A stretch of 48,480 nucleotides of DNA, from positions 1 to 48,480 of the forward strand of contig JAKMEW010000137.1 of the NCBI GenBank assembly GCA_022425745.1, written 5' to 3'. Shown piece after piece: positions 9,223 through 18,797 of this stretch. The stretch's first letter is position 1. The number at the start of each line of letters is the position of its first letter. Under the pieces are notes generated by a model. That model saw nothing but the letters and a program-made list of their open reading frames with translations, was not told where the DNA came from and made no database searches. The stretch is from Rubripirellula sp. Its GTDB lineage: Bacteria > Planctomycetota > Planctomycetia > Pirellulales > Pirellulaceae. The translations under genes were made by a program, and so were the position numbers.

Positions 9223-10113
9223 GTGCCAAAATCCAACCTAAGTCCGCCAAACCCCCATCCTCACAAAAACGTACTGATTTACGGTTGTGGTTATTTGGGT
9301 CGTGAATTGGGACAACAACTACTTTGCCAAGGTTGGGATGTTTGCGGCAGCACGCGACGTCGCGAAAATGCGAGGAATTTATCGAATACAGGGATTCATC
9401 CGATTATCTCGGATTGGAACAACACACGAACGTTGGGGCACCTAGACTCCTTTTCCAACGTCGTAATCTCCGTAAGTCGAAGTGTGTTCTCAAAACGAGA
9501 TCACTGGGAAACGCTGGTTTTGGGACTTCAAAACCTTCTACCGCGAATTTCACCTGATGCGCGTATCACTTACATCAGCTCGACAGGGGTTTTTCATCAG
9601 AAAGAAGGCGAGTGGGTGGATGAAACGTCACCAACGCATCCCAACCGCCCTAGCACTCGATCTCACTTAGCCGCTGAAAACCTACTGCGTAAAAATCGTT
9701 TACCCAATTCATGGAGTATTCTCCGGCTTGCTGGAATCTACGGTCCAAACCGCGTTCCAAATAGTCGCAACCTGACTGAGCGAAAGCCAATTTTTGCGGA
9801 TCCCGACAGCTATCTAAACTTGATACATGTGGAAGATGCCGCACAAGCGGTCATCGCAACCTTGGAAAGGTCCGATCAAAGGGTCTATGTCGTCTCGGAT
9901 GATCGTCCCGTACTTCGAGCTAATTATTATGGATTCATCGCAAAACATCTGGGATGTCCCGAGCCGATTTTTGCTACTAGAGAAGCAATGGACACGGTTA
10001 ACACGAGATCCAGTGGGAACAAGCGTGTCTGGAACCGACGGATGAAAAAAGAGCTTCTGCCAAAGCTACGTTATCCAACATTTATCGAAGGACTCACTCC
10101 GCTTCTCGATTAA
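9223..10113 (+). CDS. NAD(P)-dependent epimerase/SDR-family protein (YeeZ-like)
   Basis: VLIYGCGYLGRELGQQLLCQGWDVCGSTRR; ITYISSTGVF; SILRLAGIYGPNR; LIHVEDAAQAVIATLE. Confidence 0.85.
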   Translation: MPKSNLSPPNPHPHKNVLIYGCGYLGRELGQQLLCQGWDVCGSTRRRENARNLSNTGIHPIISDWNNTRTLGHLDSFSNVVISVSRSVFSKRDHWETLVLGLQNLLPRISPDARITYISSTGVFHQKEGEWVDETSPTHPNRPSTRSHLAAENLLRKNRLPNSWSILRLAGIYGPNRVPNSRNLTERKPIFADPDSYLNLIHVEDAAQAVIATLERSDQRVYVVSDDRPVLRANYYGFIAKHLGCPEPIFATREAMDTVNTRSSGNKRVWNRRMKKELLPKLRYPTFIEGLTPLLD

Positions 10114-10222
10114 GTCCGTTAGTTCGGGCCGCATGCAAGCTTGTCGCACTCTGCAAAACAGTAAAACGATCGAGTTACATAGCTCTGAAGCGACTAGATA
10201 ATCACTAATTCCGAACCGCACC

Positions 10223-11011
10223 ATGCTCACTCGTAAAATCATTTACCCCGGCCTCATTGAACTCAATTTCCAAGCGGGTGAAGTCCTAGGCTGTAACGTC
10301 TACCTCGTATTCGATGCAGACGAATGGGTTTTAGTGGACATCGGTTATGAGGAAACAGTTGAGGATTTTATTGAAATCATCCGCCAATTGGATTTCCCAC
10401 TATCGAGATGCAAGACGTTAATTGCCACTCATGCGGATGTTGACCACATTCAAGGCTTAGCTCGAGCCAAACAATCTTTGAAAACTTCTGTGACTTGTCA
10501 CCCCAACGCCGTCAAACCACTTGAAAATGGTGACACTCTCCTGACGATGGCAGAGATCGCCGCGCAGGGTCTACGAATGCCGATGCCATCGGTCACCGTT
10601 GACAATCAAATTCAAGATGGTGATTTGATCCACGTTGGTGAAATTGAAATGGAAGTGTGGCATACACCTGGTCACACCGATAGCCAACTCGCCTTTCGTA
10701 TTGGCGACGTGCTACTGAGTGGAGATAACATCTACCGGGATGGATGTATCGGCGCCATTGACGCTCATCATGGCAGTGACATTAAAGCATTTATAAAGTC
10801 GCTTGAAAGAATTCGTGATAGTGATGTCACTTGGTTGGCACCGAGTCACGGCCCCATTTTTAGAAAAGACGCTGCAATGATTGATCAAACCATCAATCGC
10901 TTACGGGGCTATCTTCAAATGGCGGACTTTGGAACACTTGCGGAGCACTGGCCTCTCATGGACGAATGGGAACAAGAAGTTACGGAAGGCAAACTACCTG
11001 AAGGTCTGTAA
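10223..11011 (+). CDS. Metallo-beta-lactamase fold hydrolase
   Basis: LIATHADVDHIQGLA, VWHTPGHTDSQLAF, LLSGDNIYRDG, APSHGPIF. Confidence 0.88.
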   Translation: MLTRKIIYPGLIELNFQAGEVLGCNVYLVFDADEWVLVDIGYEETVEDFIEIIRQLDFPLSRCKTLIATHADVDHIQGLARAKQSLKTSVTCHPNAVKPLENGDTLLTMAEIAAQGLRMPMPSVTVDNQIQDGDLIHVGEIEMEVWHTPGHTDSQLAFRIGDVLLSGDNIYRDGCIGAIDAHHGSDIKAFIKSLERIRDSDVTWLAPSHGPIFRKDAAMIDQTINRLRGYLQMADFGTLAEHWPLMDEWEQEVTEGKLPEGL

Positions 11012-11108
11012 ATCATTGAGCACGCATTTCAATGCATCCTGTTGAATAATCTCGAACCGTAAGCCACAACTTGATTTATCATCTCATCACAATCCCTTAA
11101 ACAAAAGT

Positions 11109-12113
11109 ATGACCGACGCATCATCACCTCCACCAACAGACACGAATCGGTACTTAGGTATCGATGTGGGTGGAACAACTATCAAGTTTGGTTTATGCGA
11201 CAGCGATGGAACCATACGATCTAAAGCTTCCACACCAACGGACGTGCTACCAGAACCTGAAGCGGTGATCCGGCATGGAATGGAGTTTGCCCACGCATCC
11301 TTAGGTGCATCTGAAACGCTAACTGGCATTGGACTCGCAGTCCCAGGCGTACTAGACACCTCCACTTGGAGCCTTAAGGAAGTCGTCAATCTCCCGCATT
11401 GGACAAATCGTCCTTTGCTTGCGATTTTGGAGGAAGAATCCCAACTTCCATGTGCGGTGGTCAATGATGCTAATGCGGCTGCTTTAGCGGAACATCAGCT
11501 TCGTGGACTCACGGACGAATCATTGGCGCTGATTACTTTAGGAACGGGAATTGGCTGTGGTTTAGCGATAGGAGGAAGAGGTTTATCAGGAGATCATGGA
11601 TGTGCCGGTGAAATCGGCCATCTGGCAATCAATTTTTCAACAGATGCGAACCTATGCAATTGTGGGCGTCGTGGTCACCTCGAGGCCTACGCCGGAGCCC
11701 CTGCAGTAGTAGAACGAGCTAAAAAGGCATTCGAAAGCCTGAATGCGAATGAAATCCCCGATACGCTTCTTCAATCCGAATTGGACCCGCGTGACTTGTC
11801 TCGTGCCGCTGAAGATGGCTTCAAACCTGCACTAGAAATCATCATGGAAACCGGTACTTACCTTGGTCAGGCAATTGGAATTCTTGGCCAAGTGATCGAC
11901 CCAGCGGTAGTACTCTTAGGCGGAGCAATGACATTTGGAGGAGAAGCTAAGTCGACGGGCAGAGATTTCCTCAATGCAGTCAAGCAGGCGATGGTGAGCA
12001 CAACCCTTCAGCAGGTGGGGAGTCAGATGACCATCGATTACGCTTCTTTAGGTAATACGGCGGGGGTAACCGGCGCAGCACTGGTCGCACTTCAGAAAGG
12101 CCACAAATCATGA
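11109..12113 (+). CDS. ROK-family sugar kinase/glucokinase
   Basis: YLGIDVGGTTIKFGLCD; GIGLAVPG; VVNDANAAALAE; LGTGIGCGLAI; CNCGRRGHLEAYAG. Confidence 0.93.
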   Translation: MTDASSPPPTDTNRYLGIDVGGTTIKFGLCDSDGTIRSKASTPTDVLPEPEAVIRHGMEFAHASLGASETLTGIGLAVPGVLDTSTWSLKEVVNLPHWTNRPLLAILEEESQLPCAVVNDANAAALAEHQLRGLTDESLALITLGTGIGCGLAIGGRGLSGDHGCAGEIGHLAINFSTDANLCNCGRRGHLEAYAGAPAVVERAKKAFESLNANEIPDTLLQSELDPRDLSRAAEDGFKPALEIIMETGTYLGQAIGILGQVIDPAVVLLGGAMTFGGEAKSTGRDFLNAVKQAMVSTTLQQVGSQMTIDYASLGNTAGVTGAALVALQKGHKS

Positions 12114-14032
12114 CAATAAGTAACGAACGTATCCCAGCCCGTATCTTTTCTCGCGCATCTGAAGCGAGTATCGCTGCCGCGGATGAAATTGAGAATCTAA
12201 TTACGGAGCGAGCCGCTGCAGGTGAGATGTGCGTGCTCGGTTTAGTCACTGGCTCATCACCAACGGGCATTTATGAAGAACTCGTACGAAGACATCGGGA
12301 GGACGGTTTATCCTTCAAAAACGTTATCACCTTTAACTTGGATGAATTCTTCCCGATGCAGGCGCATGAGTTGCAGAGCGTAAACCGCTTCATGCACGAG
12401 CATCTTTTCGATCATATCGATCTCCCAGCTGAACAGATTCATATTCCAAAAGGAAACATCCCCAAAGAAGAAGTTTCTAGTTTTTGTCAGGACTATGAAA
12501 CGTCAATACGAGAAACTGGAGGTATTGACCTGCAAATACTGGGAATCAACCGAACGGGTCATATTGGACTGAATGAACCTGGATCGGATCGCAACTCCCG
12601 CACCCGCATGATTACGCTTGACGGCGTCACACGTACCGACGCAGCCAGCGATTTCTTTGGAGCGGAAAATGTTCCGAGGTACTCTATCACGCTGGGCGTT
12701 GGCACGATCTTAGAAGCGAAGCGCATTGTGCTGTTAGCGTTTGGTGAGGGCAAAGCAAAAATCATTTCCAAAACGGTCGAGGGTTATGCGACTTCGACTA
12801 TTCCCGCAACCTTTTTGCAAGATCACCCGAACACCACGTTCTTCCTCGATGAGGCAGCGGCATCAAATTTAACTCGGATTCAATCCCCTTGGCTACTCAA
12901 CGAAATCGAATGGGATCCTACCACCATACGTCGTGCCGTTATCGACCTTTCGGAAGACGTTGGAAAAGCAATCCTTAAACTGACCGATGCAGATTACAAC
13001 GAACAAGGCCTACAAGACCTACTCGCAGCACATGGAAGCGCATACGACATCAACCTGAGGGTCTTCAGGGATCTTCAATCCACCATCACAGGTTGGCCCG
13101 GAGGAAAACCCGAACACGAAAAAAAGATTGGTGATCGACCAGGTCATCGAGATGATATTTTTCCGAAACGTGTGATCATCTTCTCTCCCCATCCTGATGA
13201 CGATGTAATCTCAATGGGAGGTACACTAATTCGACTGGTTGACCAAGGCCATGAGGTTCACATTGCATATCAGACATCAGGAAACATTGCTGTCTTTGAT
13301 GAGGATGCTCTTCGATTCTCAGAATTTGTTGAGGACTTCTGTCGGGAATTCAAAATACACACGGAAGGCCTCGAACAACTTGAGACTCACGTTGATGAAT
13401 TCCTGCGGAATAAAATACCGGGCAACGTAGATAGTGAACCAGTGCAAAGAATCAAAGGGCTGATCAGAAGAGGTGAAGCAAGAGAAGGTGCACGTTGCTG
13501 CGGTGTACGAGATGAGCATCTACATTTTCTTGACCTGCCCTTTTACCAAACTGGCCGGGTCACAAAGAGTCCAATCTCGGATGCGGATCGACAAATCACG
13601 CTCGACCTACTCAGAAAAATAAAACCTCATCAGATCTATGCGGCAGGAGATCTTTCCGATCCTCATGGTACTCATCGAACCTGCTTGTCGGTAATTCTAC
13701 AATCCTGCACGGCGTGCCAAGACGAAGATTGGTTCTCTGATTGTGCGGTTTGGCTTTACCGTGGAGCGTGGCAAGAATGGGCGCCTCACGAAATCGAAAT
13801 GGCCGTTCCACTGAGCCCCCAAGAGGTCGCAAGGAAAAGAGCTGCAATCTTTAAACATGAATCACAAAAAGATCGCGCTCTTTTTCCAGGCTCCGATGTC
13901 CGTGAGTTTTGGCAACGCGCTGAAGCGAGAAATTCTGAAACTGCAAAACGATACGATTCGCTCGGACTAGCTGAATACGCAGCCATCGAAGGATTCGTGC
14001 AATGGGACGGTAAAACTGGACTAGACCTCTAG
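12110..14032 (+). CDS. nagB: Glucosamine-6-phosphate deaminase (NagB) fused to a PIG-L/LmbE-type deacetylase domain
   Basis: NagB motifs LGLVTGSSPTGIYEELV, FNLDEFFPM, LGINRTGHIGLNEPGSDRNSRTR; C-terminal PIG-L motifs IIFSPHPDDDVISMGGTLIRL and GDLSDPHGTHRTC. ATGA overlap with the ROK gene stop. Confidence 0.92.
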   Translation: MTISNERIPARIFSRASEASIAAADEIENLITERAAAGEMCVLGLVTGSSPTGIYEELVRRHREDGLSFKNVITFNLDEFFPMQAHELQSVNRFMHEHLFDHIDLPAEQIHIPKGNIPKEEVSSFCQDYETSIRETGGIDLQILGINRTGHIGLNEPGSDRNSRTRMITLDGVTRTDAASDFFGAENVPRYSITLGVGTILEAKRIVLLAFGEGKAKIISKTVEGYATSTIPATFLQDHPNTTFFLDEAAASNLTRIQSPWLLNEIEWDPTTIRRAVIDLSEDVGKAILKLTDADYNEQGLQDLLAAHGSAYDINLRVFRDLQSTITGWPGGKPEHEKKIGDRPGHRDDIFPKRVIIFSPHPDDDVISMGGTLIRLVDQGHEVHIAYQTSGNIAVFDEDALRFSEFVEDFCREFKIHTEGLEQLETHVDEFLRNKIPGNVDSEPVQRIKGLIRRGEAREGARCCGVRDEHLHFLDLPFYQTGRVTKSPISDADRQITLDLLRKIKPHQIYAAGDLSDPHGTHRTCLSVILQSCTACQDEDWFSDCAVWLYRGAWQEWAPHEIEMAVPLSPQEVARKRAAIFKHESQKDRALFPGSDVREFWQRAEARNSETAKRYDSLGLAEYAAIEGFVQWDGKTGLDL

Positions 14033-14180
14033 CGTGCTCTCCTGAAACGGAAACATAGAATCACATGGCGAGGACCAAACACATCTCCAGAAATGCTCAC
14101 CCACCCGTTGAGCATTGGCGAGAAAATCGATTCAATATGTTTCGCGGGACCCTTAACCTGACGTCAAACCAGCGATTTGC

Positions 14181-14789
14181 ATGACACTGACCAGCCACGC
14201 TATCGTACTACTCGCCAAACTTTTTAGCGGCTTTACTGTCCGCTGGATTGACTGCCAACCTGAAACCTCACAACGCATCTACTTTGCGAATCATACAAGT
14301 CATCTCGACGCCGTGCTTTTATGGTCTGCTTTGCCACGTAACCTAAGAAAGATTACGAGACCCGTTGCTGCAAAAGATTACTGGGCAAAAGGCTGGCTAA
14401 AGCCACACATGGCAAAAAGCTTCAATGCCTTGCTAGTCGATCGGAAGGAAATTAAAGTCCACAAAAGTCCGATCGACATCATGCTTCAGCAAATGGGTGA
14501 TGTTTATTCACTGATTATTTTCCCGGAAGGCGGACGATCTTCTGGTGATGAAGAGATGGGGGCATTCAAAAGCGGTCTGTTTTATATGGCAAAAAAAAGA
14601 CCGGACCTCGAACTGGTTCCGGTTTATATAGATAACGTCAATCGGATTCTACCCCGAGGCGAAGTTCTACCGGTTCCGCTTTTGAGCTGCATCACCATCG
14701 GTGCACCCATTTTCCTGGAAGCTGGTGAGCCCAAATCCGAGTTCCTCCAGAGGGCTCGAGAGAGCGTGCTGAAACTCAAAGAAACATGA
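14181..14789 (+). CDS. PlsC-like 1-acylglycerol-3-phosphate acyltransferase
   Basis: NHTSHLDAVLLW (HX4D motif), FPEGGRSSGDE, ELVPVYIDNVNRILPRGE. Confidence 0.85.
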   Translation: MTLTSHAIVLLAKLFSGFTVRWIDCQPETSQRIYFANHTSHLDAVLLWSALPRNLRKITRPVAAKDYWAKGWLKPHMAKSFNALLVDRKEIKVHKSPIDIMLQQMGDVYSLIIFPEGGRSSGDEEMGAFKSGLFYMAKKRPDLELVPVYIDNVNRILPRGEVLPVPLLSCITIGAPIFLEAGEPKSEFLQRARESVLKLKET

Positions 14790-14812
14790 TTTCTGGCCCA
14801 ATAAATGAATTG

Positions 14813-14835
14813 GAGAGCCATAACGCTAGGCTCTC
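14813..14835. terminator. Inverted repeat between convergent genes; possible bidirectional terminator
   Basis: GAGAGCC-ataacgcta-GGCTCTC, 7 bp perfect stem, between convergent stops at 14789 and 14869; no clear T-tract. Confidence 0.4.
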
Positions 14836-14868
14836 AATCCATGGTGATTTCGTGCCATAGAATCAATG

Positions 14869-17800
14869 CTACTCCACTTCGTCAGCACTTCTTGGATCCG
14901 TTGTCAAACTTGAAAGATAGGCAACCAAATCCCGAAGCTGGCGCATTGTCAATTTATCAATCAGATCATCAGGCATTGATGATTTCCCTTTACGTCTAGC
15001 TTCAACGTCGTCTAACTCAAGGCGTACGATTGAACCATCCGCCTTGATGAGATCAAGGAAATCCTCGTTTTCGGATTTTACAATCCCAGCAATTGTCTCA
15101 CCATCAACAGTCAGTACCAAAGCGGTTTCAAATCCTTCTGCCACCACCGCATTTGGAGTGCAGATCGATTCCAATAGATATCGGCGGTCTTTTTTTGCAG
15201 CGATCGTCGTGAGATTCGGCCCTACTTGCCCCCCGGCACGTCCGACCTGATGACAACGAAGGCATGACAAGCGAGTATCTTCAAAAAAAAGTTTACGTCC
15301 ACTTTCTATATCACCCCCCTCCATGGCAAGCGACCAACGCCCCAAAGGATCTTGCTCACTCAGCTCTTCTTGATGAGAACGAATCCTATTCAGCAGGTCC
15401 TCGGTCACATTCCCGTCAGCACCTTCCAAGACATTTAACGCAACTGCCACTGGAAGATCACCGGTGAGGTATTGCTCAACACCGCGATTGAAGACTTCAC
15501 GTACTTCGTTGCCCTCCAGCTTAGCGAGCAGATCCCATGCAAGTTGCCTCACTCGTATGTTGCGGCTTTCAGTAGCCTCAACTAATCGCGATTTTGCAAG
15601 GGTTGGTGCGTGTGCCGCTAACACTCTCAAGCCTGCAAGCAGCAACTCATCCGCAGGAAGCATTCGAATATCCGAGGCGATCTTAATTGCCACGGACACA
15701 TCAAGTCGCTCAAGTGCCTCCAATGCACCTGCCCGCTCTGCGGAACTCAGCTCGATGTTAGCGACTCGTTCAACCAGCAAAGGAGCAATGCCCTTAATAC
15801 CTAACTGTGATGCGACTCGTATCGCTTCATCACGAACTTCCGAACTACCTACCATCAATCTTTGCAATTGAGGCTCCAACGCGTTTACCGCGAGATCAAG
15901 CGATCTATCTAATATGGGACGATAGTCATTCAAGACGCGATCGCGAGGATCAGATTGACACCAGTTTTCTAGCAGTTTGAGCGCCTCAAGCCTCATAGAA
16001 ACATCATTGGAAGATGATGCAGCGAAAGCAACGATTCGGCTTGCCGCATGGGCTGTACCTACTCGATGGTTCGAGTTGAGGGCACGTCGTTGAAATTCTA
16101 TCGGACGATTTTCAAGGTTCACTGACTCGCTCAATCGAGGCATCGCCTCAAGAATTGGCAAATCGTAAATCGCGTTTCCAGCTTCGGAAGTAACCCTATC
16201 ACTTGGGTCGTCGAGAAAAGCAGCGACGTTAGCATGGCGTAGTCGACGCAGGGCCACGACAGCTGATACGCGGACTATTTCACTCGAGTGGTTTTTGAGT
16301 GATTCCAGCGCCTGTGGAGTCTGAGTCTTGGCTAAAGCAACAATCCCTGCATGCCTTAATGCGATATCCGATTCAGAGTTCTCGCTTATCTCTGCCAGGA
16401 TCTGATTCAGGCTACCTTGGTCGTGCAATGCCGACAAAGCCAGTAACGCAAAATACTTTACTCGAGCCGATTCATGTTGCAGGCTCTTCCTTATCGATGA
16501 GAGGGACTCTTGGTCGCGGTGTTCGCCAGCGAACTTGATTGCAGCGCTACGAACTAAATTATCATCAGCTGCTATCAAGGGGCGAATGCTCTGAATAATG
16601 CTGGTCGACAACTGATCATGCTGCCGAGCAATCTGATCAGCTCCCCAAATTCCGTGCAAACGAAAAACCGCATCCAAGGAACTATCCTTCGCTACATTTA
16701 CCAGTGATTCCCAATCTCGACGTTGCGCAAGCTGCCACTGGGATTCCAGCCGGATTCTACGATCAACATGTGTGAGGCCCTCGACTAGACGTTGTGTATC
16801 TAAATCGTCCCAATTAGATGACAACCAGTCCCTTACCTCCGAAACTATGTTGCTTTCGGAATGCTCTGGATCCGTAAATCGATAGATTCGCCCTTTACCA
16901 AGCCCGTCCCAACCGTTGACCCAATCGCTCACATAGATTGCTCCATCCGGTCCAAAACCTATGTCCGTGGCTAAGACTGTCCAGATTGGATTGTCATCTG
17001 AAGCGAATCGGTACGAGGCTCCCTCCGCTTCCAAACGAAACGTTCTCACACCGCTGTTTGCTGACCCACCGCGAAAATCACAGATGAAAAAAGTGTCGTT
17101 AAACTGATCACCAAATCCCGTGCCCGGATAATAAGCCAGACCACTCGGCCCATCAGTGAAATTTGCGAGCGGCGGTACGATGTACGCTGGTTGCCCTGGC
17201 TGGATCGGCTTCCAAATTGCTTCACGATTAAATGGCCCACGATCCGGCAAATACTGATAATACATACGCCAACCGCTATCACTCCCCTCAAGTAAATGAA
17301 CAACTCGTGCTTGATCACCACTGTCACTGTTGTTGTCCACCGTGAAAAAGTCACCAATATCATTGAAAGCGAGTTCTTGAGGATTCCGCAAACCACTCGC
17401 AAACACTTCAAGTCGTGACCCATCCAATTCGCAGCGAAAAACGGCTCCCGATACCGGATTCGCTAAAACGTCGCCCGCCTCTGTTGTGACGTGGTAGCCG
17501 CGATCTCCAATACTAAAGTAAAGACGACCATCTGGGCCAAGAACCAGTCCATGTAAATCATGCCCACGAAAGGCAACTCGCACACCGTATCCATCAGACA
17601 TTACGATTCGCTCATCGATCACGCCATCTGCATCGGAATCAATCAATCGCCAAAGCTTTGGGATACATGTGTAATAAATACCTGAAGGTCTCCAAAGCAC
17701 ACTGGCGCCTGTCCCTTCCTCTAAATGATTAAAACCGTCGGCGATCACTTTGCTGGCGTCTGCTATTCCATCTCCGTCAGTATCCTCGAGAAGCCGAATG

Positions 17801-18267
17801 CGATCGTCATGCTGTTCATATGTAACAGCAGCATCTCCAAGCAACCTTCGGTGATAGTCGATTCGATCTTGCACCGTTTCTGCAGCCAAATCTGCGAGCA
17901 GCCACTGATCATTGTGGCCGCGGTTATCAGTCACCCCTCGATTTTGTCTAAACGTTTCGCAGACATAAAACCTACCTTGATGATCAATATCAAATGCGAC
18001 CACATTCGCGACGTTTGGCTCTGCTGCAAAAAGCTCAACCTTCCAACCATCAGGGACGCGAATAACCCCCATTGCCTCCTTACCCTCATCTGATGCTTCG
18101 GCAACGTCAGGCTCGATTATCTCGGCCGCCACCGAACGAATACCTCCCGTCGATAATAGAATGAGGCTCCAAGACAAACAGACTAAGGTCAACAATTCAC
18201 TTAAGCCGCCAGATAGAAAGTAATTGTTCCCCTTACCTGTCAAATCACAATCACTGCAAAAACGCAT
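14869..18267 (-). CDS. PVC-type membrane-bound dehydrogenase/propeller domain + HEAT-like repeats + C-terminal cytochrome c haem-binding domain
   Basis: IRVPDGWKVELFAAEPNVANVVAFDIDHQGRFYVCETFRQNRGVTDNR; LLEDTDGDGIADASKVIADGFN; helical repeat region with many ESL/RxxA motifs; SCLRCHQVGRAGGQVGPNLTTIAAKKDRRYLLESI (CXXCH). Confidence 0.92.
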   Translation of the reverse strand: MRFCSDCDLTGKGNNYFLSGGLSELLTLVCLSWSLILLSTGGIRSVAAEIIEPDVAEASDEGKEAMGVIRVPDGWKVELFAAEPNVANVVAFDIDHQGRFYVCETFRQNRGVTDNRGHNDQWLLADLAAETVQDRIDYHRRLLGDAAVTYEQHDDRIRLLEDTDGDGIADASKVIADGFNHLEEGTGASVLWRPSGIYYTCIPKLWRLIDSDADGVIDERIVMSDGYGVRVAFRGHDLHGLVLGPDGRLYFSIGDRGYHVTTEAGDVLANPVSGAVFRCELDGSRLEVFASGLRNPQELAFNDIGDFFTVDNNSDSGDQARVVHLLEGSDSGWRMYYQYLPDRGPFNREAIWKPIQPGQPAYIVPPLANFTDGPSGLAYYPGTGFGDQFNDTFFICDFRGGSANSGVRTFRLEAEGASYRFASDDNPIWTVLATDIGFGPDGAIYVSDWVNGWDGLGKGRIYRFTDPEHSESNIVSEVRDWLSSNWDDLDTQRLVEGLTHVDRRIRLESQWQLAQRRDWESLVNVAKDSSLDAVFRLHGIWGADQIARQHDQLSTSIIQSIRPLIAADDNLVRSAAIKFAGEHRDQESLSSIRKSLQHESARVKYFALLALSALHDQGSLNQILAEISENSESDIALRHAGIVALAKTQTPQALESLKNHSSEIVRVSAVVALRRLRHANVAAFLDDPSDRVTSEAGNAIYDLPILEAMPRLSESVNLENRPIEFQRRALNSNHRVGTAHAASRIVAFAASSSNDVSMRLEALKLLENWCQSDPRDRVLNDYRPILDRSLDLAVNALEPQLQRLMVGSSEVRDEAIRVASQLGIKGIAPLLVERVANIELSSAERAGALEALERLDVSVAIKIASDIRMLPADELLLAGLRVLAAHAPTLAKSRLVEATESRNIRVRQLAWDLLAKLEGNEVREVFNRGVEQYLTGDLPVAVALNVLEGADGNVTEDLLNRIRSHQEELSEQDPLGRWSLAMEGGDIESGRKLFFEDTRLSCLRCHQVGRAGGQVGPNLTTIAAKKDRRYLLESICTPNAVVAEGFETALVLTVDGETIAGIVKSENEDFLDLIKADGSIVRLELDDVEARRKGKSSMPDDLIDKLTMRQLRDLVAYLSSLTTDPRSADEVE

Positions 18268-18568
18268 CGCCTACCTCAGTTATCTCTATCTTTAGTTTCA
18301 GATCAGAACCGGACAAGTCTTGCGGTCGACCGACCGTCTCGAGGCACACCTACCAAGCCAAAATCGACAAAGAGTGATTCGGAAGATATGACCAACGCTC
18401 ACCAAAATGCAGAAAAGGGCAGAACCAGAATAACCCAATTTTTTAAGGCGTCTCGCCAAGCGTTCTTATTCGTGAGAGCAAGACATTGCTGCTAGCATCA
18501 GATGTCGCAAGGATAACCTGAGATCGCGATTTATGACAAGATTCACAAATAGGGGACAATGGTTTCTA

Positions 18569-18583
18569 TGAGAATCTTTCTCA
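18569..18583. promoter_or_regulatory. Palindromic operator candidate (Fur-box-like 7-1-7)
   Basis: TGAGAAT-C-TTTCTCA in the divergent intergenic region 18268-18797; resembles TGATAATNATTATCA at 11 of 14 half-site positions. Confidence 0.3.
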
Positions 18584-18797
18584 AGGTTCCTGTACGCGGA
18601 TTGCAAAAAGCTACAACCTCCTAGGAGCGAATCATACCCAAAATCCCCAGAATCCGATCCTTCTCGAGTTCCTTTAACTAATTCAAGACACCGAATCCGA
18701 TATGGCTATAATCAGTGCGTGAAAAGCTGGGGATGGTCCATCCACTCCAACTGATACTCCGTAGCTCGTATCCCAACACTCTTAGTTAGAACCTCGC

